Shown here in pieces: positions 34,301-45,386 of a DNA stretch of 64,000 bases. Under the pieces are notes generated by a model. It saw only the letters and a program-made list of their open reading frames with translations. It did no database searches and was not told where the DNA came from. Origin of the DNA: Hymenopellis radicata (lineage: Eukaryota > Basidiomycota > Agaricomycetes > Agaricales > Physalacriaceae). The translations under genes were made by a program, and so were the position numbers. The DNA lies in assembly GCA_015501595.1 (NCBI GenBank), contig JADNRX010000160.1, positions 1 through 64,000 on the forward strand, given 5' to 3'. How positions within the stretch are numbered: the first letter of the stretch is position 1; every line of letters begins with the position of its first letter.

Positions 34301-36560
34301 ATGCTGTTCGGATCGCCAACCCGACATCCGACCATCGTTCAAACGTGTTGTTAATGTCGAACGATGGCACAGAGCACACTGGAAATAGAACTAAATAGAA
34401 CTATATGAATGTATTCAGCATCTGATAGAAATACGGCGTGGACCGACTTACCGTATGTGATCTTTTGACACACTGACAGTCTTCACACTCACTGTATCAT
34501 GTTCTTATAGGCCAAAATTGGCCAAAAAAATAAAATGCTCTAAACCATCGTAGAAAGGTATCCCACAATGTTTTAGGGTGTCAGATGTGCTCGTTGTCGC
34601 GCTGGACGCCGTCCAAGTCGTCGAAAACTGCCCGGTCCGATCATCCGAACGGTAATCGTCCCAGCATTCTTTGGCGTCAGGTTTCGTTCTTACCACCACC
34701 GGCCTCGCATACAAGCCTCTCTCTACCACCTAATCTTGTCGTCCTCCAATCTGGAGCTGCCAAGCCTCTGTCTAGTCCGATTCAGCTATGCAGTTGCGCC
34801 AAGATTCAAGATCCTCTGATGGCCCGTCTTTGCACTCACTGAGGGAGGCTGGGAGCGAGCGCCAACGACAGCGACGGCAACTACCATGGTCAATGTAGGA
34901 ACGATTCAAGGATGAGAAGCGAAGTGTGGGAGTGTACAGACCGAGCAATAGCTCGGTCTACACTGACAAGTACGTTTCTTCTTTCTGCTTGGATCAACTC
35001 CTCATCGTCACTCAGTCGCGACAACAGCTTTTCCCCGACAAACTGCGCTCGCCTGACGATTCGCTAACATTCACCATCCCAGCGTCGGACAACCTCGCGA
35101 TATTTGTCGCTCTCTATGCATGACTGGGAGACCAACGAGGTTGAATGGTATGTCCAAATTTTCATTTGCGTGGGTGCAGAACTGATTGTTATCGGTGCAG
35201 GACCCATGCACGAGATTCTCTCAGAGCCTAGAGGTACCCTCCTTCGGGGACTGGTCAGGAAACCAGGCGATAATATTCTCCCCGCCGTGGCGTCGTGGTC
35301 GGCAAAGATACCGACGTATCCGAACTACACTCTACCCGCAGCAAACTTGTTTGGAACTTCCACTTCATCCAATTTCTCCATTATTTTGTTCAAGATGTCG
35401 TCATCGTCCAGCATCATTCTTACGGGAAAGTTGCAGACCTCAACGGGGACCCTGGCTTTCATCAACAGGCGACGCCAAGATGCGTGTCTCGTCAGCCATC
35501 TAGGCGTATGCGAGGTTTTTGCTAGTTTCTATTCTCTGGTCATCTTACGACTAGTCCCACTCGCCCAGCAAGATATTCTTCTTTCGAGATTACATGTCCT
35601 TCGTTGGCTGTCGGGGCAGCTGTTGGATTTGACGACCTCTGAGACTGCGATAATCAAGGTGCAATAGACTCACGACGGTTATTCTTTACTGACAGATGGC
35701 CCTCAGGAACCCTGGCGTACGAGTCAACTGCCGGAAGAAGCCAATAACGACTACGACGCCTCCACAAGATGACAACGATAGAACCATCGCCACCAGCACG
35801 ACAGCGCAGCGACAACGACAATGGTATCTTCGGGCAGGAGATACGCCCCCAGAGGACTCGTAAGCCCTCGGGCTGCCTATCTCCACGACGATGGCGACCT
35901 CTGCCGGATAGACGGCTTGGGAACCCAATGGCGCTGTCTGCTGACAGGCGGTGTCATCAAGGTGCGCATCTTTTCACACCGCATTCTAATACCAATTACC
36001 TTCATTAGCAGAATTGAAGAAGACAACACCCACGACGACGACTCCCTCACGGGAGGACAACGACGTCTCTATGATGACGACGACAACGAGGGCTATGCTG
36101 CTGCTGCCGCCAGCACAATAACGAACGCGTCCTAACGACATCGCACGATTCACGATGCCGGCACTATCACCACCACCAGGACAGCCCCAGGAGGACGATC
36201 CTACGATGACCGGGTACAGAGGGAATTGGGGGGCGACTTGTTGTCAAGATGCGCCTTGTCGTATCCTATATACTACTTACTTACCGTGGATAGGAACCGC
36301 CACCACGACGGTCGCAATGTCCCAATCATGGTGAAGCTAGCTTGACGGCGCATGACGCCCTTTCGTACAGGATATGACCCCCGCACCTTTGTGTGGCGGG
36401 TTGTCTTGTCGAAAATGATTATTTCACCGAATTCCTGCCCATCAAGGAGCGGAAGTTATCAGTCATGACGGGTTACAGCGGGTTACGGGCGGTCATACAC
36501 GGTTAAGTGAAATTCCTTTTTGCAGTTCACTGTGACCGGTCAAACTATTGCACATTCCCC
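31351..36560. other. Long gene-poor stretch with repeat fragments
   Basis: No convincing intact gene. Visible items are: an end fragment of the CCTCGTTGGAG element family at 32046-32240; three tandem CAAGTCACCTCTACC-type units at 32600-32675; tandem GTCCTCATCGTCGCGGGTG units at 33650-33710; and a small perfect hairpin AGACCGAGC..GCTCGGTCT at 34941-34962. A plus-strand frame at 35104-35667 (187 codons, starting MSLSMHDWETNEVEW) could be part of a decayed WD-repeat-like gene but has no firm signature. Confidence 0.4.
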
Positions 36561-36828
36561 AAGTTAGGCCAACTCATCTTGAGTGGTCGGCACTTTGGTA
36601 TATAGTGTTAAGTTAACTCAAGCCACCTACAAGTCAGTGTAGGTTCTTGCCACTACTGTTCTATATCTCAATTCACCTCGGGACAACCTGAAGCCATCTG
36701 AGAGTAGGAACTACAGTGCAGCATACTTAAGTCGACTTTAGATGCCTCTGGTTAACCTATGCACCTCTAGCTTGCTGCATATGGACTGTTTAACTTAAGT
36801 TGGCTGAAGGCCAGAGGCCGTTTCCTGA
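36561..36828. repeat. Palindrome-rich AT sequence
   Basis: Contains TTAAGTTAACTCAAG, ACTTAAGTCGACTTTAG and TTAACTTAAGTTGGC clusters, similar in style to 32480-32690 and 63880-64000. It probably belongs to an unclassified small element. Confidence 0.4.
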
Positions 36829-37642
36829 TGTTTGCCTCGTTGGAGATACAAACAAGATGACAAGACGGTGCGGGGGCTCATCCAACCTCTTGAAGCCCGC
36901 TGCCGTCCTCTAAAAAGTGTTGCGGCTCGTCGGGAGGCTTTCGCTTTCGCGTTCGCGCTGCTTGTCGAGAGAGCAGAGCGCGAAAAAGTCGTCCTGGCGT
37001 CGATAGTCCTCTTGGGTGCGTTCGGGCACGTCTATGAGCAATACTCAAAAACTGTCGAATGGGGTGGGATGGTGGACAGCGAAGGGACAGCGGCGCATCA
37101 TGATGGTGGTGGGAGGCAAGATGGAAAACCGGCCCTGTTGCCGGAGTCGGCAACGTGAGGGCCTCCAATTCAGCGCCATTGTGTACCCGACGGACCGTCG
37201 GATAGTCCAACGGGTACACAATGGACCCAGAATCGTTGCTGGGGAAGATGGCTTGGCAAACATAGCCAAAGCCCTTCCTCCTTGTCAGTGCCCACCACGG
37301 ACGGACGCGCTACAGCCGCCATCACTGTCCCGACATCATCATTATCTCGGCTGCTTGCTGGCGGCGCTCGTTGTCCTCATCCCAACATCATCGTCGTCCC
37401 GCCAATTCGTCGTTCCCCGCAGTATGAGCAGATTTATCTCCGCTTTATTCCTTTTTGTGGACTGCTCCTGTTCCGCGGCTTCCAACAGCCCTCGATGGAG
37501 AGGACGACTTTGTCTTGCTCTGCTCAGACGACGAGCGCGAACGCGGAAGCCTCCGAGCAGCAATGCTTATGGAACGGCGGTGACGGCTGGAAGGCGCCGG
37601 TTTAGCCCACGCACCGTCTCGTTATACCTCCAACGAAGCAAT
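36829..37642. mobile_element. CCTCGTTGGAG-family non-autonomous element
   Basis: About 810 bp with imperfect inverted ends. The left end reads TTTGCCTCGTTGGAG followed by ACGGTGCGGGGGCT; the right end, inverted, reads TTGCTTCGTTGGAGG followed by ACGGTGCGTGGGCT. The centre holds a hairpin with 14-bp arms (37176-37189 and 37211-37224, CCATTGTGTACCCG). Related copies lie at 32046-32240 (end only) and 60240-60675. The target duplication is unclear. Confidence 0.65.
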
Positions 37643-38619
37643 GAGTTAAAAGCTGGACTGAACGGCGTTGTGGCCATGTTCAGTCCTAAAAGGTGCGTAT
37701 TCTATCAATCATTTTACTTTAAATTCACTCTGATTCTGTGCCCTAGGTGCCCATCCCCCTTGGCTAGGCGGCACGCTCATCCACGACGAGTACTCGGACT
37801 GCTTACAGCGACATACAGCGACACCAGCTCGGCCAAGACGCGACCCGCTTTGCTCTCCTTGCCAATGACGTGCCTCATGTTCTTTCAACGCGTTTAAGTC
37901 CCGAGAACCGTGTTTGGTACGGGTCACTCTCCTTTTTCTTTTTGCACTGCTCTGATTTCATCTGTAGGTGTTGATTTAAATTCGGATCCACTACGCGAAG
38001 GCGATCGTCCGGGATCACTGCAAGGTCTTCCCATGTCCAGCTTACTCGCCCTCAGTCTCCCTCGTCTGCGCCGCTTCTGACTGCGGCCGCGCTACTATCT
38101 TGAAAAATAGGCAATCGGAGCTTCTTCAAGCTATTCCAATGCCTTCCCGGATACCGCGCGCGGCAGCAATAGCTCTCAATCGCCACCGGCGTGCTCCCAG
38201 TCAGACGTGTTGCATTTCCGGCGAGTAGGGCTACGGAAGCATTAGGAGCGTAACCTCGCGAAGAGATTGCACTGTTCCATGTCGAGCAACTCCTGACGTG
38301 ATGGCTCTCCTGCCAAGCGTGGTTGTGGCCGTGAACATGCCGTCGTCGAGCGACTGCGGTTGCCTAGAACTCCGTCTCGTCCGCCGCCTTCTACTACATG
38401 ACCTCTAAGTCGTTTTCCTTCTGTTCCTGGGCTTATTTAACACGTTTCAGCTCTGTTTACGCTTTCGAACCTCTGATACCCGGAACCGTGTTTACGACGT
38501 CAACAGTGAGCTGAAGATTCTCTTCTCTGTACTGCAACTTACTGATGTGTTTCTTGCTAGATTTCGGCCTGAGTTAGATGAAGATGGAGATATTACCTTG
38601 ACCACCGCCGAGCGGCATA
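37643..38619. other. No gene recognised
   Basis: Contains no frame with a recognisable domain. Confidence 0.35.
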
Positions 38620-38852
38620 CTGTACACTTTTAATCAATTCGTCAGTCACAGGTCACAGGCGACCTCGAACTGACGAAATGTCACAACTGTCACTTGAAAT
38701 CTTGCGAAAACTGCCCCGGCGGGGCCCCCGCCGTGCTCCCGCCGCAGCTCCGCCGCGGCGGCTATTACCCGATATAGTAATCTGACAAATTGAAAATTTC
38801 GTCAGGCAGGTCACACGTCACATGGCCTGACGAATTGATTAAAAGTGTACAG
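38620..38852. mobile_element. TA-MITE with GC-rich centre
   Basis: 233 bp. Terminal repeats CTGTACACTTTTAATCAA at both ends, extending through TTCGTCAG. Flanked by TA at 38618-38619 and 38853-38854. The centre is strikingly GC-rich (CCCGGCGGGGCCCCCGCCG) between AT-rich ends. It begins with CTGTA, like the other two TA-MITEs in this window. Confidence 0.9.
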
Positions 38853-39517
38853 TATCATCGACATGGCTCACCGCAGGCTGGTGGGACAGCGTACTGCTGT
38901 ACGCGCCGTCTCTGTCTTTGCCAGTCTTGGCGTGTTTCTTGTGAGTGGTATCGTGTGCATACGGAACATGCTCAGCTAACAGCTTCCAGTTCGAATATGA
39001 TCAACGGTGAGGAAGCTGGCGCAGGAAGGGTCTCTACTGATGATTCGAGCAGCGTATTATCTGGAATAATAACGGACCACACTTTATATCTTTCTTTGGG
39101 ACACCAGAACCCAGTCGGCAGTATGGTTGAAGTGGGAGCATCTACATTTTTCCCTACTACTGACGATGTGCAGTAACCTCCGTTGCAGCAGGTCGTTTTC
39201 GATATCATTGACCCTGTTCATCGGCGCGTTGGTATTCATCATCGGCGACGGGGTGCAGACATTCACAACAGGCTTTGCAGTCATGCCATGCCACTGTCGG
39301 GAAATTTGTTGGCGGATTCGGCGTTGACCTCCTCTCGTGAACTCATCTACTAGCCCGACCTTCCCATGCAACCGTCGTTCCTATATATCAGAGCAAAATA
39401 TCACCAAGACAGATGACACATGCTAGTCGAGATACGGGCTGCATTGTCGCTGCCGTCTCTCTCTCAGGCACTCACCCACTGCAACTGCCACATTGAATGC
39501 CTGCTTACCCTTGGCCA
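38853..39517. other. No gene recognised
   Basis: Short frames on both strands; no family signature. This is the 3' flank of the LINE. Confidence 0.35.
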
Positions 39518-39645
39518 CAATCCCACAATTGTTTTTTTTTTTGGATGCACGCTTCGGCGCGGCAGCGCCGTATAGTTCTTCGTTCCGATATCACCGGACT
39601 TCGAACTGCATGGGAGGATGGATGGGAGGAGCCGGTCAAAATGCA

Positions 39646-42600
39646 TTAACGCACACTGTTATGTAGTGTGGGGCTCGGGTCAGCACTTTGGAACAGACGT
39701 CCCAAAGTATTTGCCAACCCACTACCCACTAAAACCCCGGCATACTCTGTAGGAGCGCGTGACCCCCCACCTTCCTGTTCGGAACTCGAATTGATTAGTT
39801 TTCTCCATGTGTCTTTCACGAGCTCTTTCTTGATCGCCTGCTTGCCGTACTTGGCTACACTTGTCATCGCGAAGTCGGCTTTCGCCGCGGCTTTAAGGAC
39901 CGCCATGAATCTGTTCTTGATCTCTCTCCCCGACTGCTCAAAGTTTGTGTCTTCCTCGTGCTCTATACGCCTTTCGTTCCTTAGCTTCCAGATCAGGAAC
40001 GACCCCTCGGATACCAGCTTCTGGAACAGCCTATTCTGACCATCACGGCTGGCTTTCGTCTTTTCTTTCGATGGTTGCGCTGCTCCACAACCTATTAGCA
40101 GCCCGAACGACAGTACTGGCCATGTCTCGCCTGCGCTTTCCCATAGCTTCCTTGCTATCGACCAAACCGTTTCATGCGCCCCTGCTTCGCACTCTAGGAG
40201 AACGTGTTCGAGTGATTCTGTCTCTCCACACTTCGGGCACATTGCCAGATGTCCTAAGTTTTCCATCCTTGCGAAGAAATTACCTGTCGCGTGGGCTTCG
40301 TGTATTCCTCTCCATCTGAACATTTGGCTCTTCTTGCTCGTGTTTGATCCCCGCACCGATTTCCAGATCGCGCTCTTTGTAGGTGCCTTCCCGTTAATGT
40401 CCTTCAGCGCGAACTTGATCCTGTCCAGGTTATTCTCTGTTGCTTGCCTCCTTTTGACCACAAGGTTCTTTTTTAATATGGTGTATGCCGTTCGTTGCGT
40501 AAGCCCCTTGAGCTTCATTCCGGTTATTAGGCTATTGGACTTTTCTAACTCTGGGATGGGCTCTGCCGGCCTTCCTGCTGTGCTTTGTTCTGCTGCTATT
40601 TTCGCGAGCTCTCTCGCGCCCTTCATCCCGGGGTGTCGAAGGCTGGTTTCGAGTTTAAACGTTGTGTCTGCCTTTCTCCGCCTGAGCTGGGCCGCCACCC
40701 CTTGCATTAGTTTCTTGTGCTGTGGCCGTGTCTTCGGCCAGCCCAGGTCCTCATTTCTGCTCACGAAGGTCGTAAGGGCCTTAAGCGCTTCTTTTGAGTT
40801 GATCGTTATTGTCAGGGCAGTCTCGTCATGCGTACATTCCAGAACTCTTTGTACCCCCAGCGCCACCAGAGTCGTCTCGTCGTCCATGCCCTCCGGTGGG
40901 ATCAGCGGGGTATTTCTCTGATCATCCGTTTTGAACCATACTCCTACACCGTAGTCACTCATCACATTCTTAGTATGCAACACGCACACTGTTCGCCGCG
41001 GTTGGACGTCTATTGTCCTATCGTTACACACTACATGGCTTTCCGCGCCTCGTAACTCATTGCCTTCAGCGAAGACCCGGAATAAGTCCGAAATTTCGGC
41101 CGTGGGTACCACCTGTCTTGGGAATACGCGTTCCGCTGCTCCATCCTCGGTCTCCTCCTCATGTGGCTCACATCCTATCCTTGGGTCCCATTTGGGTTCC
41201 AATGCTTCCAGAAGCCGTATCGCTCTCTGTTGGCATGCTTCGGGGTTCTCACACCCATCTCTTCTTGCATCTCTCCCTCCTGCCACTTCTTGGGCGTCCT
41301 TCGCTGTGACCACGCCGTGCACTGTCTGCAGGCATCGCGCTCTCGAGTCATTCGTCCGCCGGTTTTTCTCGGGCGCCCACCCTTGATGGAGCCAAATGGG
41401 GAGCGCGCCCTTAACGTCGGCCGTCATATTGAGCCCGTCCAGTGTGAGCTTCGCTTCTCTCGCCACCTTCAGCATTCGTTTGACATCAGGCGGAAGGTCG
41501 TTCTTACTTGCATCCCACGTTTGCAGGAAGATGTTGGTGAGAATCTGTGGATCCATATTCTTATATGTGCTCAGGACCTTAGTTCGTAGGATGTCCTGTA
41601 CCACGAGTGCCCAACGTGGTACTGGGCCATTAAGCCCCAGGAAGTTTATGAGATGTACCAGGTGAATGGCATCGTTCCGTAGCTTGATGTCAACGAGGTT
41701 CTGTCCTCCTTCGTCTAGCGGGAGTTTCAGTGTCTGTCTGTTAACTCTCGCGGTTTTCTCTTCCCAGAAGAAACGGAATTCCAACTTCTCAAATCTCTTC
41801 TCTATACTGCTCGGCATGTCTTCTGCCGTCGCCAGGTAAGTTGACCTCGATGCCGCGTAAGTCTGGATTCCGACGCGTTTGCCATTCAAAGACGGATGCA
41901 ACCTCTGTACTCGGTTCAGCACCTCCTCTGTGGCCGTCATAACTGCATTCCATGGGACCGTCGGGTCTAGGTTGTTTCCTATGTACGAGCCCAGCGATCG
42001 CGTACTCTCGCCATCCTCTGCTATATGGATTCCTTCCGGTATCACCTCTGGCATCTCTACAGATTTACGCTCGTTCATCAACTGTGTTCTATGCTCTACT
42101 GAGCCAATGGGAATAATCACCGTCTTTGGGACATTGAACTTTGCGCCTGATGCAGCGCACCACAGGTCGAGTATCTTCTTAAGGTCAGAGAATTTATCAT
42201 TCTTCGATAAGTACACAGTCGTGTCATCGGCGAACAGTGTTACTATTAACTTGTCAAGAATGCCCGGGAGTTTGTATCCTTCTAGGCTGGAATCTCGGAG
42301 CAGCGCCGCTAGCGGCTCAATGGCTAGGTTAAAGAGCAGACACGACAGGGGATCGCCTTGTCGTACACCTCTTGTTACTCGGAACGCTGAGCTAACCATT
42401 CCATTCACAATCACCACGGTGTTCGCGTTCGAGTACAGTGACTTGACTGTGGATATGAACTCATTCGGAAGTCCGATAGCTTCTAGCGTTCGCCACAGGT
42501 AGTCGTGGGTTATCTTATCATACGCTTTCTCTTGATCGAGCAGGACAATCATGCCATCTCGTTCCGTAGCATCTGCGTGATAAATCACGGCTCTTGCTAG

Positions 42601-43164
42601 CTTGATTTGGTCAATTATACTTCTTCCTTTCACAAAACCGGCCTGATCCTCGTGTATTAGCTCTATCGCTTCCGTCGCAAGTCTCGCCGACAGCGCCTTC
42701 GTGAAGACCTTGTAGTCCACGTTGAGAAGCGTAATAGGTCTATAGTTTTTCATTTCTGTCTTGTCTGACTTCTTATGTAGCGGGCATAGCCATCCATCTG
42801 CGAAGTCAGAGCCCGGCGTCAGTCCGTATTGCTCTATGTCATTGTATAGTATGGCCCATGTTTTCACAATGTTGAAGGGCGCGTTCGCTTCGCTCATTCC
42901 GTTTTCTCTTGCTTTATCGTACCTGCGACTCCAGAACTGTGGGATGTTATACTGGTACCCGTCAACCCCCGCACCGCTGCTGGGTTTTGAACTCATTAAG
43001 CTCTCCTTTATCTCATGCTCCGTCACTGGTTTCTTCATGCGCTCTTTCCCTTCATCACTTAACTTCCTGGTGGAGCTTCTCAGGACCTCATCTGTGCTCC
43101 GTCGTCTTTCATCTTCCGGTTTCATTTCTTTCGATTGGAGCTGCTCGTGATAATCCTTCATCAT
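39646..43164 (-). CDS. LINE reverse transcriptase with RNase H-like and zinc-finger C-terminus
   Basis: 1172 aa. RT landmarks are YRPITLLNVDYKV, AGFVKGRSI, LLDQEKAYDKI, GVRQGDPLSCLLFNLAIEPLA and the catalytic LFADDTTVYL. The maturase-like X region follows. An RNase H-like fold is suggested around residues 750-880 (GVGVWFKTDD, LTITINSKEAL), but the usual acidic positions are not acidic (for example N where D-S is expected). The domain may therefore be inactive. Near the end CPKCGETESLEHVLLEC is the zf-RVT finger typical of Tad-group LINEs. The start ATG overlaps the endonuclease stop (ATGA). The alternative is a one-base slip at the AAAAG just upstream, joining endonuclease and RT. The frame is fully open and the RT active site intact, so the protein could be functional. 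Confidence 0.93.
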   Translation of the reverse strand: MMKDYHEQLQSKEMKPEDERRRSTDEVLRSSTRKLSDEGKERMKKPVTEHEIKESLMSSKPSSGAGVDGYQYNIPQFWSRRYDKARENGMSEANAPFNIVKTWAILYNDIEQYGLTPGSDFADGWLCPLHKKSDKTEMKNYRPITLLNVDYKVFTKALSARLATEAIELIHEDQAGFVKGRSIIDQIKLARAVIYHADATERDGMIVLLDQEKAYDKITHDYLWRTLEAIGLPNEFISTVKSLYSNANTVVIVNGMVSSAFRVTRGVRQGDPLSCLLFNLAIEPLAALLRDSSLEGYKLPGILDKLIVTLFADDTTVYLSKNDKFSDLKKILDLWCAASGAKFNVPKTVIIPIGSVEHRTQLMNERKSVEMPEVIPEGIHIAEDGESTRSLGSYIGNNLDPTVPWNAVMTATEEVLNRVQRLHPSLNGKRVGIQTYAASRSTYLATAEDMPSSIEKRFEKLEFRFFWEEKTARVNRQTLKLPLDEGGQNLVDIKLRNDAIHLVHLINFLGLNGPVPRWALVVQDILRTKVLSTYKNMDPQILTNIFLQTWDASKNDLPPDVKRMLKVAREAKLTLDGLNMTADVKGALPIWLHQGWAPEKNRRTNDSRARCLQTVHGVVTAKDAQEVAGGRDARRDGCENPEACQQRAIRLLEALEPKWDPRIGCEPHEEETEDGAAERVFPRQVVPTAEISDLFRVFAEGNELRGAESHVVCNDRTIDVQPRRTVCVLHTKNVMSDYGVGVWFKTDDQRNTPLIPPEGMDDETTLVALGVQRVLECTHDETALTITINSKEALKALTTFVSRNEDLGWPKTRPQHKKLMQGVAAQLRRRKADTTFKLETSLRHPGMKGARELAKIAAEQSTAGRPAEPIPELEKSNSLITGMKLKGLTQRTAYTILKKNLVVKRRQATENNLDRIKFALKDINGKAPTKSAIWKSVRGSNTSKKSQMFRWRGIHEAHATGNFFARMENLGHLAMCPKCGETESLEHVLLECEAGAHETVWSIARKLWESAGETWPVLSFGLLIGCGAAQPSKEKTKASRDGQNRLFQKLVSEGSFLIWKLRNERRIEHEEDTNFEQSGREIKNRFMAVLKAAAKADFAMTSVAKYGKQAIKKELVKDTWRKLINSSSEQEGGGSRAPTEYAGVLVGSGLANTLGRLFQSADPSPTLHNSVR

Positions 43165-44792
43165 ATCGTCATCTTTTCCGGGTCCCTTTCGTATTGAGGA
43201 GGCTGTGTCTCCGGAATCTTCAGCGACATGATCGGATCCCGCGCTTTCGTGCCTTTGATTAGCCTGGTGTAGTATTTGCTATTTGCATCACCCAACAGCG
43301 CCTGGTTCGCTTTCGCCGTCGCGCTCTTTTCTTCCCATACTTCCCCTCCAATTCTCGAGATGTCTCTCTCAATGTTCGCAATCTCCTGCTGTTTGACTGG
43401 GTCATCCATGGCCGTATCTCTGGAGACTCTTTTCAACTTCTCTTGCAGCTCACTAATTTTCTTCTTCGCTCTCGGGATTATCGTCTTGGCTTCACGCCTC
43501 AGCTCGTCGCTTATTGTCCTCTTCCATTTGGCATATAGTGTTTGCGGGTTGACTTTCTCTGTACGTTGTTCTGCTGCTGCCAGCATCATTTTACTCGTTA
43601 GCTCCTTTCCGGTTTTGTCCACCAGCTGAACCATCTTCGAGGTCTTCGCCACATACAGCGGCGCAGTGTATCGTCCGTGACCTTGTTCTGGGGCTTCGGC
43701 CGTCGTAATCTCACATGACACTCTCTTGTGGTCCGTCTTAATCCCGTCAATCTTGGTTAACTCCATGTCCCAGCTCCTGCTCTGTGCAATACGCGATCGT
43801 TTCACGTAAATCCTGTCAAGTCGTGAGTGGCTCGGACAGTCGGTTTCCTGGGTGAACGTGAACCTCGATTCTCCTGGGTTTTCTTCCCGCCACCCATCTA
43901 CCAGGTCGCATTTCTTTAGAAAGCTCTTCATCGCCGCAACTGCTTCCTGGTCATCTTCATGCGCTGGCAGCCGGTCTATCGCCTCGGGCACAAGATTTGC
44001 GTCTATGCACACAGCGTCCGGCGTCCATTCTGGGTTTTCGTCAATGTACTTTTCGTTCGTCTGCCAGAATTCTTTGTTTTCTTTTGCGGCATTCGGTGCG
44101 TATCCTACCATCGTCTTTAGCTCGTCTTCACCATGCCAATGACTCGCGACGATCATCGACCTCCCGGGGATCACCTCTCTCTTCTCAATCCCCAGCACAT
44201 TCGTTGTCGGTTTGTAGAAAACTAGCGCCACGCCTTCTGCTCTTGAAGCTCTTCTTCCCACTGGTCGTGAGTATTCAATATGGATAGTGTCACCAAAACG
44301 CGCTGTAACTTCTGCTACGTAGTCTTCCGTGTAGTGAGTCTCCTGCAGTGCCAACATTCCTATTCTTCTGCTCCTCATCATATTGGGGATTTGGTTTACT
44401 TTCTCCTGTGTTCCATCTTCGTCGTCTATTGAGGTACGCCCTTTGATGTTCAGCGAGGATATCCTCATGTGCGCTTTTGTCTTTTTGCCACCTTTCTTAC
44501 GTCTTACTCTGGCATTTCTTTCGCCTTCCTCAGGCATGTTTCCTAGTTCGTCAGGAGTGATAACTTCTTCATCGTGGGTATTCTCCCCAACCCGCGGAGT
44601 CGCCTCAGAGCGTAAAGCGAGGCCCGTGCTTCCGCTGTGTTGAGGCCCCGATCTATGGGGGCTGCTAGAACCCTCTTCGACCGTTTCGAGGATTGTACGT
44701 GCAGTCGTAGTCCTCCGGTCAGAGAGGTCGGGACCAGCATTGGAGGTCACCGGTGACGCAGAATTCTGCATCGGTAGGGTTGTACTCATCAT
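43161..44792 (-). CDS. LINE APE-type endonuclease frame
   Basis: 543 aa. After a hydrophilic leader, the endonuclease core starts at MRISSLNIKGR. Signatures are LALQETHY (catalytic Glu), CIDANLVP, then SRLDRIYVKRSR and KTDHKRVSCEI (the distal D/H pair). A coiled, basic segment follows and the frame ends DPEKMTI with TGA at 43161. In most Tad-like LINEs endonuclease and RT lie in one frame. Here the two overlap by 4 bp (ATGA), so the RT could be made by termination-reinitiation, by a -1/+1 slip, or the element carries one frameshift. Confidence 0.9.
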   Translation of the reverse strand: MMSTTLPMQNSASPVTSNAGPDLSDRRTTTARTILETVEEGSSSPHRSGPQHSGSTGLALRSEATPRVGENTHDEEVITPDELGNMPEEGERNARVRRKKGGKKTKAHMRISSLNIKGRTSIDDEDGTQEKVNQIPNMMRSRRIGMLALQETHYTEDYVAEVTARFGDTIHIEYSRPVGRRASRAEGVALVFYKPTTNVLGIEKREVIPGRSMIVASHWHGEDELKTMVGYAPNAAKENKEFWQTNEKYIDENPEWTPDAVCIDANLVPEAIDRLPAHEDDQEAVAAMKSFLKKCDLVDGWREENPGESRFTFTQETDCPSHSRLDRIYVKRSRIAQSRSWDMELTKIDGIKTDHKRVSCEITTAEAPEQGHGRYTAPLYVAKTSKMVQLVDKTGKELTSKMMLAAAEQRTEKVNPQTLYAKWKRTISDELRREAKTIIPRAKKKISELQEKLKRVSRDTAMDDPVKQQEIANIERDISRIGGEVWEEKSATAKANQALLGDANSKYYTRLIKGTKARDPIMSLKIPETQPPQYERDPEKMTI

Positions 44793-44905
44793 GAATTTTT
44801 GGGTAGCCTGGTCTCTCTAGGGCGGCTAGCTCCTAGATCGCCTATAACGCTGGCACACTTTTCGTTTCCATCCCGAAGCTTGTTCTATTAATGTTTCCCC
44901 CCAGG

Positions 44906-45310
44906 CTAGCTGCAGTAACTCAAACCAACTTTGTTGGCCGTCGCCTTACTCCTCCTTGCTTGTCTCGAGTCTGACGACCTCCTCCTCCTGTATGCGGCCT
45001 TCAATTCCTTCTCTTCCTCCTTCCTGTTTGTTTTCTTTTTCCCTCGGTGGTGACGCCTGGGACGTCGGCGCGTCGCTGCGCCACTCGGTGGGTCAAAGCG
45101 AATCGGCGGCTTCTCCACCTCACGCTGAGAGGCTGTTGCGCCGCTGTTTAAGTACGCGGGTGGTACTACTATCGCCCCCAGCACCCATGTCTTGTTCTTT
45201 GGTTTCTTCGTTCTTGACATGGGGGGTGTTGAGTGGCTCAGTTGCTGGTTAGGTTTGAGCCGTGAAAGCCTCATGTCGGCGCCGTGACTCGTATAAAGGT
45301 ACAGTGGCAT
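44906..45310 (-). CDS. LINE small basic frame
   Basis: 134 aa at most (start uncertain; an internal Met before SRTKKPKNK is an alternative). Very rich in Lys and Arg (RRRPRRHHRGKKK), probably nucleic-acid binding. No family recognised. It sits between gag-like frame 2 and the endonuclease frame. Confidence 0.5.
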   Translation of the reverse strand: MPLYLYTSHGADMRLSRLKPNQQLSHSTPPMSRTKKPKNKTWVLGAIVVPPAYLNSGATASQREVEKPPIRFDPPSGAATRRRPRRHHRGKKKTNRKEEEKELKAAYRRRRSSDSRQARRSKATANKVGLSYCS

Positions 45311-45386
45311 TGTGGATTTTTGTCTATGATGTATGTATTCAAATGGAGAGGCGAAATCTAAAAGTATCGTAATTGTCCGTCACGGT

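Noticed and set aside
35104..35667. 187-codon plus-strand frame as a gene
   Set aside because: The MHDWETNEVEW start hints at a WD-like repeat, but the rest shows no repeat pattern and neighbouring frames overlap; kept only as a note in the gene-poor region.
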